Of a DNA stretch of 64,000 nucleotides, positions 17,349-26,969 are shown in pieces. Position 1 is the first letter of the stretch. Every line of letters begins with the position of its first letter. The stretch is taken from positions 186,001 to 250,000 of the forward strand of contig NZ_VFOO01000001.1 in the NCBI RefSeq assembly GCF_006716115.1, given 5' to 3'. Made by a program: the position numbers and the translations under genes. This DNA is from Subtercola boreus. GTDB taxonomy: Bacteria; Actinomycetota; Actinomycetes; Actinomycetales; Microbacteriaceae. The notes below the pieces were generated by a model. That model made no database searches, had not been told where the DNA came from, and saw only the letters and a list, made by a program, of their open reading frames with translations.

Positions 17349-20300
17349 CTAAGCACTCCGCAACCTCAGCCCTCGGGGCGTGTTGCTGAACCCGGAACTC
17401 TCGAGCATCCGGCCCACGGATGATCCCACCGAGAATTCGCCGTTGATCTTCTCGATAGTCAGCTTGTCGACTCGGCCTGACACCACCGTCTGGGCGAGGG
17501 AGTCCGCCGCCTCGATGAGTGCCTCCTCGTTGTCGGCGAAGGCCAGCACGGTCTTGCCTCCGCGTTCCACGTAGAGTGTGAGCTCGCCGTCGACGAGCAC
17601 CACGAGTGCACCCGCCTTCCGTCCGGGCCGGTGCCCCTCGCCCTGCGGCCACGGAAGCGCCGCCCCGTAGGGGTTCGCGGGGTCGGTCGCCGCGAGGGTG
17701 AGCGCCCGGGTGCGCTCCACGTCACGCGAGCCGCGCCGTTTCGTCGGTGCGGCATCGGACGCGGACGCGCGCGGGTCGTGCCCGAGCATCCCGCCCGCAC
17801 CGCTGCCGCCTGCGCCTGCGGCCCCGGACTGTGCCGGATCGCCCGACTCGCCCCGTTGGTCGCGCAGAATGTCAGCCGCGAAAGCCCGCAGCCTGTCGAC
17901 GGTGCCGCCGGTCGCGAACTGGGAGGCGCCGAGTCCTTCGATGAAGTAGCCGCGCCGGCAGCGCCCGGTCTCCTCGAACTGGCTGAGCACGCGGTAGGTG
18001 AGGGCGAAGCCGCCGGGCTGGTGTTCGCTCATCACCGATCCGCGGGTGACCACACCGTACCGGTCGAGCAGGAACTCGGCGGTGGCATGGGCCCGCAGTG
18101 TCGCATCCCGCTCTGCCCGGGGGAGCAGCGACCAGCGCCCACCGGCCGTCGGCGGCCCGACCCGCGTGGCCATCGTCGGGCGCGAGTAGGCCCGGCCGCG
18201 ATACATCCGCGCCCTCGGCGCAGATCGTTTGACGGTGTGCGCCGTCGCGCCCCCACCGGTGAGCGTGCGGAGCGGTGCGAGGGTGTCGTTCGTGAGGCGC
18301 CCGGCCCAGACGAGATCCCAGAGCGCGGTGACGAGTTGTTCGTCGGTGAAGTAGCCCGCGCCGGGCTGGGGTGCAGGCAGGGCGACGGGCACCGGATGCA
18401 CGGGGCTGGTGCCCACGGCCGCCGAATCCGTGCCACCCGCACCCGTGCCGAGCCCGCCCGACCCGATGCCCGACTTCGGCGTGCGCCGCGGACTTCTCGG
18501 CTGCACCGACTCGGCGAGGGCCCGTTCCGCTGCCGCGGTCGCCTCGGACGCCTCGACCCGCGCCTTCTCGGCCGCACTGCCGAGCTCGTCGGCGACCGCG
18601 TCGGACAGGTTCCGGAAGAAGTACGCCCCGCCCCCGGCCAGCGTCTTCAGCACGGCGGCCTGCAGGTCGCTCGGTTCGAGTTCCGGCATCTCGGGCAGGG
18701 TCACGCGCACTGTGTCGGCGAGGTGCAGCGAGACCCAACCGTCGCTGCCGGCCAGGGATCCGCTGCCCGACCAGACGATCTCGCCGGCCGCGGTCAGCTC
18801 GTCGAGCATCGCCGGGCTGTAGTCCCGCACGCGCGACGGGAGCACGAGCGTCTCCCAGGCCGAGGCTGGCACGGGCACGCCGGCGAGCTGTTCGATGACG
18901 GTGAGCACGCCGTCGACCCCGCGGAGGTTTCCTCCCACATGCTGCCAGACCGGCAGGAACCGTCCGAACGCCGCAGCGTCGACCGGTTCGACCTCGTGCC
19001 GGAGCGCCGCGAGCGAGCGGCTGCGAAGGCGCCGCAGCACCTCGTTGTCGCACCACTCGCTGGTCGCCGCCGCGTGTGCAAACCGCGAGAACTCGGGTGC
19101 GATCGGGATGACCACGGCATCGCGCGCGCCGACTGCCCCGACTGCGTCGTCCGTGCCGTCCGTGCCGCCCGCACTCTCAGCGCCCGCAGCCCCCCGCGCT
19201 CCCGGCACCCCCGTCGGCCGGAACTCGCCCTCCACGACCCGCCGCGCCGCCTCGAGCCGCTTCAGCGTCTCGTGCACCACCGCCGAGCCGAGCCCGAGGC
19301 GCACCCCCACCTCGGGCGCCGTGAACGGCCCGTGCGTGCGTGCGTATCGCCCGACCAGGTCGCCCAGCGGATCCTCCACCGGCTCGATGAACGCGTCGGG
19401 CACCCCGAACGGGATCGGCACTCCCAGCGCATCCCGCAGCCGGCTCGCGTCTTCGATGGCCGCGAACCGGGCATCGCCGGCGATCGTGACCGCCAGCACG
19501 CGGCGGGCGTCGAGCAGCACCGCCACATGCGCAGAGGCGGAGGCCCCGTCGGTCAGCCGCTCGGCGAGCTCGTCGATGCTGAGCGGTCCGAGCATCCGCA
19601 CCAGGTCGGCGACCCCTTCGACGCCCGTCGCCTGCCGCCCAGCGGCGACCCGCTGCAGCTCGCGTTCGGTCTGCTCGATGACGCCGGGGTCGAGCAGTTC
19701 GCGGAGTTCCGCACGCCCGAGCAGCTCGGCGAGCAGCGTCGGGTCGAGCGACAGCGCCGCCGCCCGGCGCTCGGCGAGCGGGCTGTCTCCCTCGTACACG
19801 AATGACGCGACGTAGCCGAACAGCAGCGAGCGGGCGAACGGCGACGGTTCGGCCGTCTCCGTCTCGATGATGCGGATGCGCCGGCTCTCGATCTCGCCGG
19901 CCAGGGCCTTCAGCGAGGGCAGGTCGTAGACATCCTGCAGGCACTCGCGCACGGTCTCGAGGATGATCGGGAACGTCGGATACCGCCGGGCGACCTCCAG
20001 CAGCGCCGCCGACCGCTGCCGCTGCTGCCAGAGCGGCGACCGTTTGCCCGGGTTCTGCCGGGGCAGCAGCAGCGCCCGCGCCGCGCTCTCCCGGAACCGG
20101 GACGCGAACAGCGCCGACCCGCCCACCTCGGTGGTCACGAGCAGTTCGAGCTCGTCGGCGTCGAACACGAACAGGTCGGCGCCCGGCGGCTCGCTCTCGG
20201 TGTCGGGCAGCCGCACCACAATGCCGTCGTCGCTCGCCACGACACCGCCGTCGACGCCGAACCGCTCGCGGATCCGCGCCCCGATCGCCAGAGCCCACGG

Positions 20301-22559
20301 CGAATGCACCTGCATTCCATATGGCGAATGCAGAATGACCCGCCAGTCGCCGAGCTCGTCGCGGAACCGTTCGACGATCAGCGTCTGGTCGCTCGGCACG
20401 TGCCCCGTCGCCTCCCGCTGCTCGGCGATGAACGTCACCAGGTTGGTGGCCGCGTTCTCGTCGAGCCCCGCATCGGTCGCCATCCCGAGCGCACGGTCTT
20501 CTGATGCCCCGCCGACCGCCCGCGTGAACGCCCCGATCGCGCGGCCGAGTTCTGCCGGTCGGCCGAGCCCGTCTCCGCGCCAGAACGGCAGCCGCCCGGG
20601 CTCGCCGAATGCCGGGGTGACGCGCACCTGGTCGTGCGTGATCTCCTGGATGCGCCAGCTCGTCGCTCCGAGTGCGAACACGTCGCCGACCCGCGACTCG
20701 TAGACCATCTCCTCGTCGAGCTCGCCGACCCGGGAGGCCTTCTCTCCGACCATGAACACGCCGAACAGGCCGCGGTCGGGGATCGTGCCGCCGCTCGTCA
20801 CGGCCAGCCGCTGGGCTCCGGGCCGCCCCGTGATCGTGCCTGCGTCGCGATCCCACACGATGCGCGGGCGGAGTTCGGCGAACTCGTCGGAGGGGTAGCG
20901 CCCCGCCAGCAGGTCGAGCGTCGCCTCGTACGCCGACCGCGGCAGGGAGTTGAAGGGCGCGCTCCGCTTGACCCGGTCGAACCACTCCTCGACGTCGACC
21001 GACTCGAGTGCGCAGGCCGCCACGGTCTGCTGCGCCAGGATGTCGAGCGGGTTCTTCGGCACGGCGAGCGTCTCGATGAGCCCCTTCGTCATGCGGTCGG
21101 CCGCGACGGCCGAGTGGATGAGGTCGGCCCGGTGCTTCGGATAGATGACCCCGCGCGACACCTCCCCGACCTGGTGTCCGGCGCGTCCGACGCGCTGCAG
21201 CCCGCTCGCGACCGACGGCGGCGACTCCACCTGCACGACGAGGTCGACCGCGCCCATGTCGATGCCGAGTTCGAGGCTCGACGTCGCGACCACGCAGCGC
21301 AGCCGCCCGCTCTTCAGGTCGTCTTCGATGATCGCCCGCTGCTCCTTGCTGACCGAGCCGTGGTGCGCCCGGGCGAGAAGCGGTTCTGCGCCCCGGGTCT
21401 GGCCGCTCTGTGCCATCACCTGCGCCGGTGCCGCGGCGCTCCGCTGGGCGGTGGATGTCGCGGCTGAGCCCGCACCCGTACCAGCACCGGCACCGGCACC
21501 CGCGCCTGCACCAGCACCGCCCGCACCGTCGGCACGCGGCACGAACCGGTCGTCGTCTACCTCGTACCCCTGCCGCTCGGCATAGATCTCGTTCAGTCGG
21601 GCCGTCAGCCGCTCGGCCAGCCGCCTCGAGTTCGCGAACACGATCGAGGAGCGGTGCTGCAGCACCCGGTCGACGATGCTCTCCTCGACATGCGGCCAGA
21701 TCGAGCCCTGCTGCGGTGTCGCGGCCGCCGCGGATCCCTCGAGTGCGGGGGCTGCACCCAGGTCGCTCATGTCCTCCACCGGCACGACGACCCGGAGGTC
21801 GAACTTCTTCGTCGAGACGGGCGCCACGATCGTCACCGGAACCCCGCCCGACAGGAACCTCGCCACCTCTTCGGGCGGACGCACGGTGGCCGAGAGACCA
21901 ATGCGCTGCGCCGGGTGCTCCAGCAGGGCATCCAACCGTTCGAGGCTCACGGCCAGGTGTGCACCGCGCTTCGTGGCGGCGACCGCGTGCACCTCGTCGA
22001 TGATGACCGTCTGCACATCTGTCAGGGTCTCGCGCGCCGCCGAGGTGAGCATCAGGAAGAGTGATTCCGGCGTCGTGATCAGGATGTCGGGCGGGTTCTT
22101 GATCATCGTGCGCCGGTCGCTGGCCGTCGTGTCGCCCGAACGCACTCCCACCGTCACGGTCGGGGGAGTCGTGCCCAGGCGTTTGGCGGTCTGCGTGACG
22201 CCGACGAGCGGGGCCCGGAGGTTCCGCTCCACATCGACTGCGAGGGCCTTCAGCGGCGAGATGTAGAGCACGCGGGTGCCGACGGGGGAGTCTTTCGCAT
22301 CGGCTGAGGACGCTGCATCCGGAACCCTGGCCGGCTCGCTGATCAGCCGATCGATCGCCCAGAGGAACGCCGCGAGCGTCTTGCCCGACCCCGTGGGGGC
22401 CACCACCAGTGCGTGCGACCCCTCGGAGACCGCCTGCCAGGCGCCGATCTGCGCCTCGGTGGGCGCCGCGAAGGCACCCGTAAACCACTCTCGGGTCGCG
22501 GGGGAGAACTTCTCGAGCACGGACAGGGCCGTGGGCTCGGGCTTCGGTGCCTTCTTCAC
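17349..22559 (-). CDS. lhr: Lhr-type ATP-dependent helicase (full length)
   Basis: A 1,736-residue superfamily 2 helicase, 3'-5' on DNA and RNA:DNA, implicated in actinobacterial DNA damage responses. Walker A APTGSGKT is near residue 55, IIDEVHAV near 185, and motif VI LQRVGRAGHQVG near 453. A winged helix and the Lhr-specific C-terminal domain fill the rest (GVDGGVVASDDGIVVRLP, FSQFEETGRCRRGYF-like segment near 1,530). A Gly/Ala linker (about 345-365) lies between the two RecA domains, and other Gly/Ala/Ser inserts make it longer than the usual 1,500. GTG 22559 follows GGAGG. Next downstream is nei2. Confidence 0.92.
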   Translation of the reverse strand: MKKAPKPEPTALSVLEKFSPATREWFTGAFAAPTEAQIGAWQAVSEGSHALVVAPTGSGKTLAAFLWAIDRLISEPARVPDAASSADAKDSPVGTRVLYISPLKALAVDVERNLRAPLVGVTQTAKRLGTTPPTVTVGVRSGDTTASDRRTMIKNPPDILITTPESLFLMLTSAARETLTDVQTVIIDEVHAVAATKRGAHLAVSLERLDALLEHPAQRIGLSATVRPPEEVARFLSGGVPVTIVAPVSTKKFDLRVVVPVEDMSDLGAAPALEGSAAAATPQQGSIWPHVEESIVDRVLQHRSSIVFANSRRLAERLTARLNEIYAERQGYEVDDDRFVPRADGAGGAGAGAGAGAGAGTGAGSAATSTAQRSAAAPAQVMAQSGQTRGAEPLLARAHHGSVSKEQRAIIEDDLKSGRLRCVVATSSLELGIDMGAVDLVVQVESPPSVASGLQRVGRAGHQVGEVSRGVIYPKHRADLIHSAVAADRMTKGLIETLAVPKNPLDILAQQTVAACALESVDVEEWFDRVKRSAPFNSLPRSAYEATLDLLAGRYPSDEFAELRPRIVWDRDAGTITGRPGAQRLAVTSGGTIPDRGLFGVFMVGEKASRVGELDEEMVYESRVGDVFALGATSWRIQEITHDQVRVTPAFGEPGRLPFWRGDGLGRPAELGRAIGAFTRAVGGASEDRALGMATDAGLDENAATNLVTFIAEQREATGHVPSDQTLIVERFRDELGDWRVILHSPYGMQVHSPWALAIGARIRERFGVDGGVVASDDGIVVRLPDTESEPPGADLFVFDADELELLVTTEVGGSALFASRFRESAARALLLPRQNPGKRSPLWQQRQRSAALLEVARRYPTFPIILETVRECLQDVYDLPSLKALAGEIESRRIRIIETETAEPSPFARSLLFGYVASFVYEGDSPLAERRAAALSLDPTLLAELLGRAELRELLDPGVIEQTERELQRVAAGRQATGVEGVADLVRMLGPLSIDELAERLTDGASASAHVAVLLDARRVLAVTIAGDARFAAIEDASRLRDALGVPIPFGVPDAFIEPVEDPLGDLVGRYARTHGPFTAPEVGVRLGLGSAVVHETLKRLEAARRVVEGEFRPTGVPGARGAAGAESAGGTDGTDDAVGAVGARDAVVIPIAPEFSRFAHAAATSEWCDNEVLRRLRSRSLAALRHEVEPVDAAAFGRFLPVWQHVGGNLRGVDGVLTVIEQLAGVPVPASAWETLVLPSRVRDYSPAMLDELTAAGEIVWSGSGSLAGSDGWVSLHLADTVRVTLPEMPELEPSDLQAAVLKTLAGGGAYFFRNLSDAVADELGSAAEKARVEASEATAAAERALAESVQPRSPRRTPKSGIGSGGLGTGAGGTDSAAVGTSPVHPVPVALPAPQPGAGYFTDEQLVTALWDLVWAGRLTNDTLAPLRTLTGGGATAHTVKRSAPRARMYRGRAYSRPTMATRVGPPTAGGRWSLLPRAERDATLRAHATAEFLLDRYGVVTRGSVMSEHQPGGFALTYRVLSQFEETGRCRRGYFIEGLGASQFATGGTVDRLRAFAADILRDQRGESGDPAQSGAAGAGGSGAGGMLGHDPRASASDAAPTKRRGSRDVERTRALTLAATDPANPYGAALPWPQGEGHRPGRKAGALVVLVDGELTLYVERGGKTVLAFADNEEALIEAADSLAQTVVSGRVDKLTIEKINGEFSVGSSVGRMLESSGFSNTPRGLRLRSA
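21470..21527 (-). repeat. Hexanucleotide repeat in lhr encoding Gly-Ala
   Basis: Runs of CACCGG/CACCAG/CGCCTG on the plus strand encode an alternating Gly-Ala stretch in a linker of the helicase. Prone to slippage but in frame. Confidence 0.6.
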
Positions 22560-22645
22560 CCCTCCATCCTCCCCGATACCACTGACACTCGGCCTGTTCG
22601 GCCCCAGGTGACCGGCAACCCTTGCGCGATGGGTGAGAATGAAGC

Positions 22646-23185
22646 ATGAGCGTTCGCACCCCTGACCCGAACTCCGGCTGGTTGAGTGACCAGGAGCTTG
22701 AAGAGATCAGACGGCGACTGCCGTTGCTCTACGTCGAAGCGGTTCCCGTGCGGGTCGACGGCCTCGGGCAGGTCACCGAGGTGGGGGTGCTCCTCCGTGT
22801 GTCGGCGAGCGGCAACATGACGCGCACGATCGTCTCGGGCCGGGTGATGTACGGCGAGACCCTCCGCGACGCGCTGTTCCGCCACCTCGAGAAGGACCTC
22901 GGGCCGATGGCGTTCCCGCAGCTGCCGACCAGCCCGATCCCGTTCTCGGTCGCCGAGTACTTCCCGCTGCCCGGTGTCAGCGCCTTCACGGATGAGCGCC
23001 AGCACGCCGTCTCGCTCGCCTACGTCATCCCGGTGACGGGCACGTGCGACCCGCGGCAGGACGCGCTCGAGCTCACCTGGATGACGCCCGAGGAGGCGTC
23101 GAGCGACGCGATCCGCGCCGAGATGGAAGGCGGTCGCGGCGCACTGCTGCGCGCGGCCCTCGCCTCCGTGGGGCGCCTGGGCTAG
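22646..23185 (+). CDS. DUF4916 / Nudix-like protein
   Basis: A 179-residue protein of the DUF4916 group, which has a Nudix fold. Seen are WLSDQELEEIRRRLPLLYVE, VPVRVDGLGQVTEVGVLLR, PFSVAEYFPLPGV and QHAVSLAYVIPVTG. The segment GRVMYGETLRDALFRHLEKD lies where the Nudix box should be, but the REUxEE core is RHLEKD, so the metal-binding glutamates are largely missing and hydrolase activity is doubtful. Divergent from lhr. Its TAG stop and that of the convergent nucleoside hydrolase share the four bases CTAG. Confidence 0.8.
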   Translation: MSVRTPDPNSGWLSDQELEEIRRRLPLLYVEAVPVRVDGLGQVTEVGVLLRVSASGNMTRTIVSGRVMYGETLRDALFRHLEKDLGPMAFPQLPTSPIPFSVAEYFPLPGVSAFTDERQHAVSLAYVIPVTGTCDPRQDALELTWMTPEEASSDAIRAEMEGGRGALLRAALASVGRLG

Positions 23186-24141
23186 TCGAGCAGGGCGACC
23201 GTTCGGAGGAACAGGTCGGCGTAGCGGTCCGCATCGACCTCGAGCGCGACATCCGTGAGTCCCACCTCGGCGTGCAGCCCGTGCATCCGGTCCTCGCCCG
23301 GGAACTGGCGACGGTCGACGACGGTCTGGCCGCGGCTCGCGCCGGCGAGTTCGACGAACACCGGCAGACGTTCTATCCGGAGCGCGTCGGGGTCGACCAA
23401 CGCGCAGACCGCGCCCGCGTCGCCGATCAGCCCCGTGTAGACCGGCTCGTGACCCGGGCCCATGCCGATGCGGTGCGAGAGCAGGGCGCCTGCCAGCCGT
23501 TCGGCCCGGCGTCCGCTCGACTGCAGCGCTTCGGCCTGCTCGAACGGCACTGACACCCGGTTGAACACGTCAAGACCGTACATGAAGGTCTGGATGCCCG
23601 AATCGAGCACGATCGCGGCCGCCTCGGGGTCGTGCCACACGTTGAACTCTGCGGTGGGCGTGGCGTTGCCGACGCTCGCGGATCCGCCCATGAACAGGAT
23701 CCGCTCGATCTTCGCCGCGACCTCCGGGTGCGTGCGGAGCAGCAGCGCGAGGTTCGTCTGCGGGGCGAGCGCGATGATCGTCACCGGTTCGTCGCTCGCG
23801 AGGAGCTGTTCGCGCAGCATCGCGACCGAGCCCTGTGCAACGGCCCGACGACCCGTCGCGGGCAGTTCGATGCCGCCGAGCCCGTCCGACCCGTGCACGT
23901 GCGAGGCGTCGCGGGCCGCTGCGATCAGCGGGCGGGTGGCTCCCGCGGCAACCGGGATGTCGCCGGCCCCCGCCGCGTCGAGCACCTTCAGCGTGTTCTG
24001 CACGACCTGCGGCAGAGCGGCGTTGCCCGCCACGCAGCTCACCCCCAGGAGGGCGATCCCGGGGTGGGCGACAGCGAACAGGATCGCCAGCGCGTCATCC
24101 ACCCCCGTGTCGACGTCGAGCAGCACATTCGTGGTCTTCAT
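23182..24141 (-). CDS. Inosine-uridine preferring nucleoside hydrolase family protein
   Basis: A 319-residue hydrolase splitting the N-glycosidic bond of ribonucleosides. The calcium-binding DVDTGVDDALAILF (about 9-22) is diagnostic. VHGSDGLGGIELP, ILFMGGSASVGNATP, EFNVWHDPEAAAIVLDSG and MYGLDVFNRV follow in family order. ATG 24141 (MKTTNVLLD) is the start; the open frame upstream is low-complexity. Used in nucleoside salvage. Single gene, downstream of the DEAD-box helicase terminator. Confidence 0.88.
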   Translation of the reverse strand: MKTTNVLLDVDTGVDDALAILFAVAHPGIALLGVSCVAGNAALPQVVQNTLKVLDAAGAGDIPVAAGATRPLIAAARDASHVHGSDGLGGIELPATGRRAVAQGSVAMLREQLLASDEPVTIIALAPQTNLALLLRTHPEVAAKIERILFMGGSASVGNATPTAEFNVWHDPEAAAIVLDSGIQTFMYGLDVFNRVSVPFEQAEALQSSGRRAERLAGALLSHRIGMGPGHEPVYTGLIGDAGAVCALVDPDALRIERLPVFVELAGASRGQTVVDRRQFPGEDRMHGLHAEVGLTDVALEVDADRYADLFLRTVALLD

Positions 24142-24226
24142 GCTGCCCAAAATACCGCACCCCGCCCGCGCCTCCCCACGCCCGCCGTCCTCGCACCCTC
24201 CACGCACCCCGCACCCCACCCCGCAC

Positions 24227-24282
24227 GACGAAGGGACCCACATCGTCCTAACGCTGATGCGTTCGAACGATCTGGGTCCCTT
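24227..24282 (-). terminator. Terminator of the DEAD-box helicase gene
   Basis: CGAAGGGACCCA (24227-24238) and TGGGTCCCTTCG (24271-24282) form a perfect 12-bp stem, extended inside by TCGT/ACGA (24241-24244, 24265-24268) across a small internal loop. It lies 43 bases past the helicase stop. No strong T run. Confidence 0.65.
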
Positions 24283-24324
24283 CGAGGTCACGAGAGCCCG
24301 GCGAGGGGCTCGGGCGGCGAGCTG

Positions 24325-25971
24325 CTAGCCCTGCGCGCGACGCGGAGCCGAGCGCTGCGGGCGGGGAGCCGTCTGCGATCCGCCGGCGCTCGACCACACT
24401 GTGGTGGATCCGCCCTGGCCGCCGCGACCGCCGCCGCCCTGGCCGCCGCCGCGACGAGCGCCGCCGGCACCGGCGCCGCCGGCACCGCCGGCGCCACCCG
24501 CACCGGCACCACCGCGGCGGGGACGGTCGGAGCCCGCACCGGCACCGGCACCGGCAGCAGCGCCATCGCGCAGGCCGCGCTTCCGCTGGGCGTTCGCGCC
24601 CTGCGAACCGCCGCCAGCGCCGCCCTGGCCGCCGCGTCCGCCGCGACCGCCACCGCCACCGTTACCTCCGCGACCGCCACCGTTGCCGCCGCCCTGGCCG
24701 CCGGAACGGCCGCCACCGGTGAGCGTCACGGGGGCATCCGACGGCTTCACGTACGCTGCCACCTCGCCGACAAGAGCATCGACCGACGGCGACGTGAGCG
24801 CGACGCGCTCGACGGCAACCGAGATCGCTGCCTTCCGCATCAGCTGGTCGAGGTCCTTCCGCTGGGCGGGAAGGATGATCGTCACGACGTCACCCGCGCT
24901 GCCGGCCCGAGCCGTGCGGCCCGAACGGTGCAGGTACGCCTTGTGCTCGGTCGGCGGGTCGACGTGGATCACGAGTTCGATGTCGTCCACGTGCACACCG
25001 CGGGCCGCGACATCCGTCGCCACCAGAACGCTCACGTCACCGGCGCTGAACGCGGCGAGGTTGCGGTCGCGGGCCACCTGCGAGAGGTTGCCGTGCAGGT
25101 CGACGGCCGGGATGCCCGCGTCGATCAGCTGGCGGGCGAGCTTCTTCGCGTGGTGCTTGGTGCGCATGAAGAGGATGCGACGCCCGGTGCCGGAGGCGAG
25201 CTTCCGCACGAGGGCGGTCTTCGCCTCGGCATCGTTGACCTCGAACACGTGGTGGGTCATGGCCGCGACGGGGGAGTTCGCTTCATCCACCGAGTGCAGA
25301 ACCTCGTTGTGGAGGAACCGGTTCACGATCTTGTCCACGCCGTTGTCGAGCGTCGCCGAGAAGAGCAGGCGCTGGCCGTGCTCGGGAGTCTTGGACAGGA
25401 TGCGCGTCACGACGGGCAGGAAGCCGAGGTCGGCCATGTGGTCGGCCTCGTCGAGCACGGTGATCTCCACGGCGTCGAGCGAGACGAAGCCCTGCTTCAT
25501 CAGGTCTTCGAGGCGACCGGGGCAGGCGACGACGACATCCACGCCGGCCTTGAGGGCGGCGACCTGGCGACCCTGCGAGACGCCACCGAAGATGGTGGTC
25601 GACTTCAGGCCGTAGGCGTCGGCGAGCGGCTGCAGCACAGCGGAGATCTGGGTGGCGAGCTCACGCGTCGGCGCGAGGATCAGGCCGACGGGGCGACCCG
25701 GGCGGCGCTTTCCGCCGGCCAGCACGCCGGCGAGGCGGGCGACCATCGGAATCGAGAACGCGAGCGTCTTGCCCGAGCCGGTCTTGCCGCGGCCGAGCAC
25801 GTCGCGCCCGTTCAGGGTGTCGGGCAGGGTGTCGACCTGGATCGGGAACGGGCTGGTGATGCCCTCAGCCGTGAGCTTGGCCACGATGGGGGCGGGAACG
25901 CCGAGCGAGGCGAACGAGGGGCCGGTGGCTTCGGATGCCGCGGCCGCAGTGGTGGGAGGAGCAATAGTCAT
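24325..25971 (-). CDS. DEAD-box RNA helicase with RGG-like tail
   Basis: A 548-residue ATP-dependent RNA helicase. Q motif FASLGVPAPIVAKL...PIQ, motif I GRGKTGSGKT (about 60), LAPTRELATQI, CPGRLEDL, motif II VLDEADHMADLG, motif III LLFSATLDNGV, then ATDVAARGVHVDD and HRSGRTARAG. From about residue 410 the protein is almost only Gly, Arg, Ala and Gln (RGG-type), which would bind RNA without specificity. Related to RhlE/CsdA helicases used in cold adaptation, ribosome assembly or decay. A leader of about 300 bases precedes it. Confidence 0.9.
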   Translation of the reverse strand: MTIAPPTTAAAASEATGPSFASLGVPAPIVAKLTAEGITSPFPIQVDTLPDTLNGRDVLGRGKTGSGKTLAFSIPMVARLAGVLAGGKRRPGRPVGLILAPTRELATQISAVLQPLADAYGLKSTTIFGGVSQGRQVAALKAGVDVVVACPGRLEDLMKQGFVSLDAVEITVLDEADHMADLGFLPVVTRILSKTPEHGQRLLFSATLDNGVDKIVNRFLHNEVLHSVDEANSPVAAMTHHVFEVNDAEAKTALVRKLASGTGRRILFMRTKHHAKKLARQLIDAGIPAVDLHGNLSQVARDRNLAAFSAGDVSVLVATDVAARGVHVDDIELVIHVDPPTEHKAYLHRSGRTARAGSAGDVVTIILPAQRKDLDQLMRKAAISVAVERVALTSPSVDALVGEVAAYVKPSDAPVTLTGGGRSGGQGGGNGGGRGGNGGGGGRGGRGGQGGAGGGSQGANAQRKRGLRDGAAAGAGAGAGSDRPRRGGAGAGGAGGAGGAGAGGARRGGGQGGGGRGGQGGSTTVWSSAGGSQTAPRPQRSAPRRAQG

Positions 25972-26309
25972 GGGGGTTTCGGTGCCTTCCAGGCATCGGT
26001 TCCATCGGAGACCTGCGCGTGCCGAACAGCACGGAGCTGCGTGGCGAGGTGCGTCTGCGCGATCTCATTCCGGCCGTTCGGGCCTCAGCACTCGGGCTGG
26101 GCGCACGTTCTGTGGCCGGACTTCGGTGGAAGTGTGGCGAAGGTGCCGGTGGGCACATCCGTTCGCCGTGAGAATTCATCTCCGTGACGATCGTCTTCTG
26201 ACGATCTTGTGTGACGGAGAGGTGCGTTCTACGACGCAGGGAGCGCGCGATTGCGCTCGCAAGTGGTTACAGTCTAGCGCACGGAGCCCGCTGCACGCAC
26301 AGCCACCCC
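25972..26309 (-). promoter_or_regulatory. Leader and promoter region of the DEAD-box helicase
   Basis: No gene is visible in these 338 bases. A ribosome binding site GGAAGG lies before the helicase start. GATCGTC (26189-26195) and GACGATC (26200-26206) form a tight 7-bp hairpin with a TTCT loop. On the minus strand TAGACT at about 26270 is a plausible -10 box, which would give a leader near 300 nt. Long structured leaders are common in cold-shock RNA helicase genes, where the helicase controls its own mRNA; that is inference here. Confidence 0.4.
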
Positions 26310-26969
26310 TCAGTGGTACAGCTCGCCCACCGGGATCTCCGGCGCCACGCGGTTGCCGGCCGGGGCGAGCGGGCACGCCCACGCCGGGTCGTACGCGCAC
26401 GACGGGTTGTAGGCGAAGTTGAAGTCGAGCACGAGGGAGCCGGGCGCCTCGCCCTCGCCGAGGAACGCCCCCTTGATCGTGTCGAGCAGGTAGCGCCCGC
26501 CTCCGTAGGTGCCACCCGGATGCCCGGCCAGCGCATCCCGCACCGGTATGAACAGCCCACCGCCGTACGACTGCAGTCGCCACACGTCGAGCGACCCGAC
26601 CCCGGGCACCTCGGCGCGGCCGACCAGTTCGAACGGCACGACCCCGTCGGTCCCGGTCTCGAAGTCGAAGCGTGCCGGCTCGGTCGGTGCTACGAGTTCG
26701 ACCTCGAACCGCCAGGCGGGGTCGTAGTCGGCGACGGGCAGGCCGGCGAACCCGTCGCGGTCCTCCGGCAGCAGCGGAGTCTGCGGGTGCGACCCGAACA
26801 GCTCGTCCCGTGCGCCTCGCCAGAAGGTGTGCGCCTCGACGGCCGGCGACGGAACGTGCGCGCCGATCCCGGTGCCGGGGCCAGCTGCGAGCCGACGGGT
26901 CTCGGCATAGATGTCGAACACGCGGAGGCGCCAGTCGAGCGTCTCGATCGCTGTGCGTGCGTCGGCCAT
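26310..26969 (-). CDS. DUF1684 domain-containing protein
   Basis: A 219-residue protein of unknown function. Family marks: AHTFWRGARDELFGSHPQTP, GGRYLLDTIKGAFLG and LDFNFAYNPSCAYDPAWACP, the last two strongly conserved across DUF1684. Cytosolic, with no signal peptide. Its ATG overlaps the TGA of the upstream SRPBCC gene by one base, so the two are translationally coupled. Confidence 0.85.
   Translation of the reverse strand: MADARTAIETLDWRLRVFDIYAETRRLAAGPGTGIGAHVPSPAVEAHTFWRGARDELFGSHPQTPLLPEDRDGFAGLPVADYDPAWRFEVELVAPTEPARFDFETGTDGVVPFELVGRAEVPGVGSLDVWRLQSYGGGLFIPVRDALAGHPGGTYGGGRYLLDTIKGAFLGEGEAPGSLVLDFNFAYNPSCAYDPAWACPLAPAGNRVAPEIPVGELYH

Noticed and set aside
19177-22659. 1,160-codon frame in another phase of the minus strand within lhr
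   Set aside because: Same-strand out-of-frame shadow rich in Arg, Gly and Ala; all helicase motifs are in the lhr frame.
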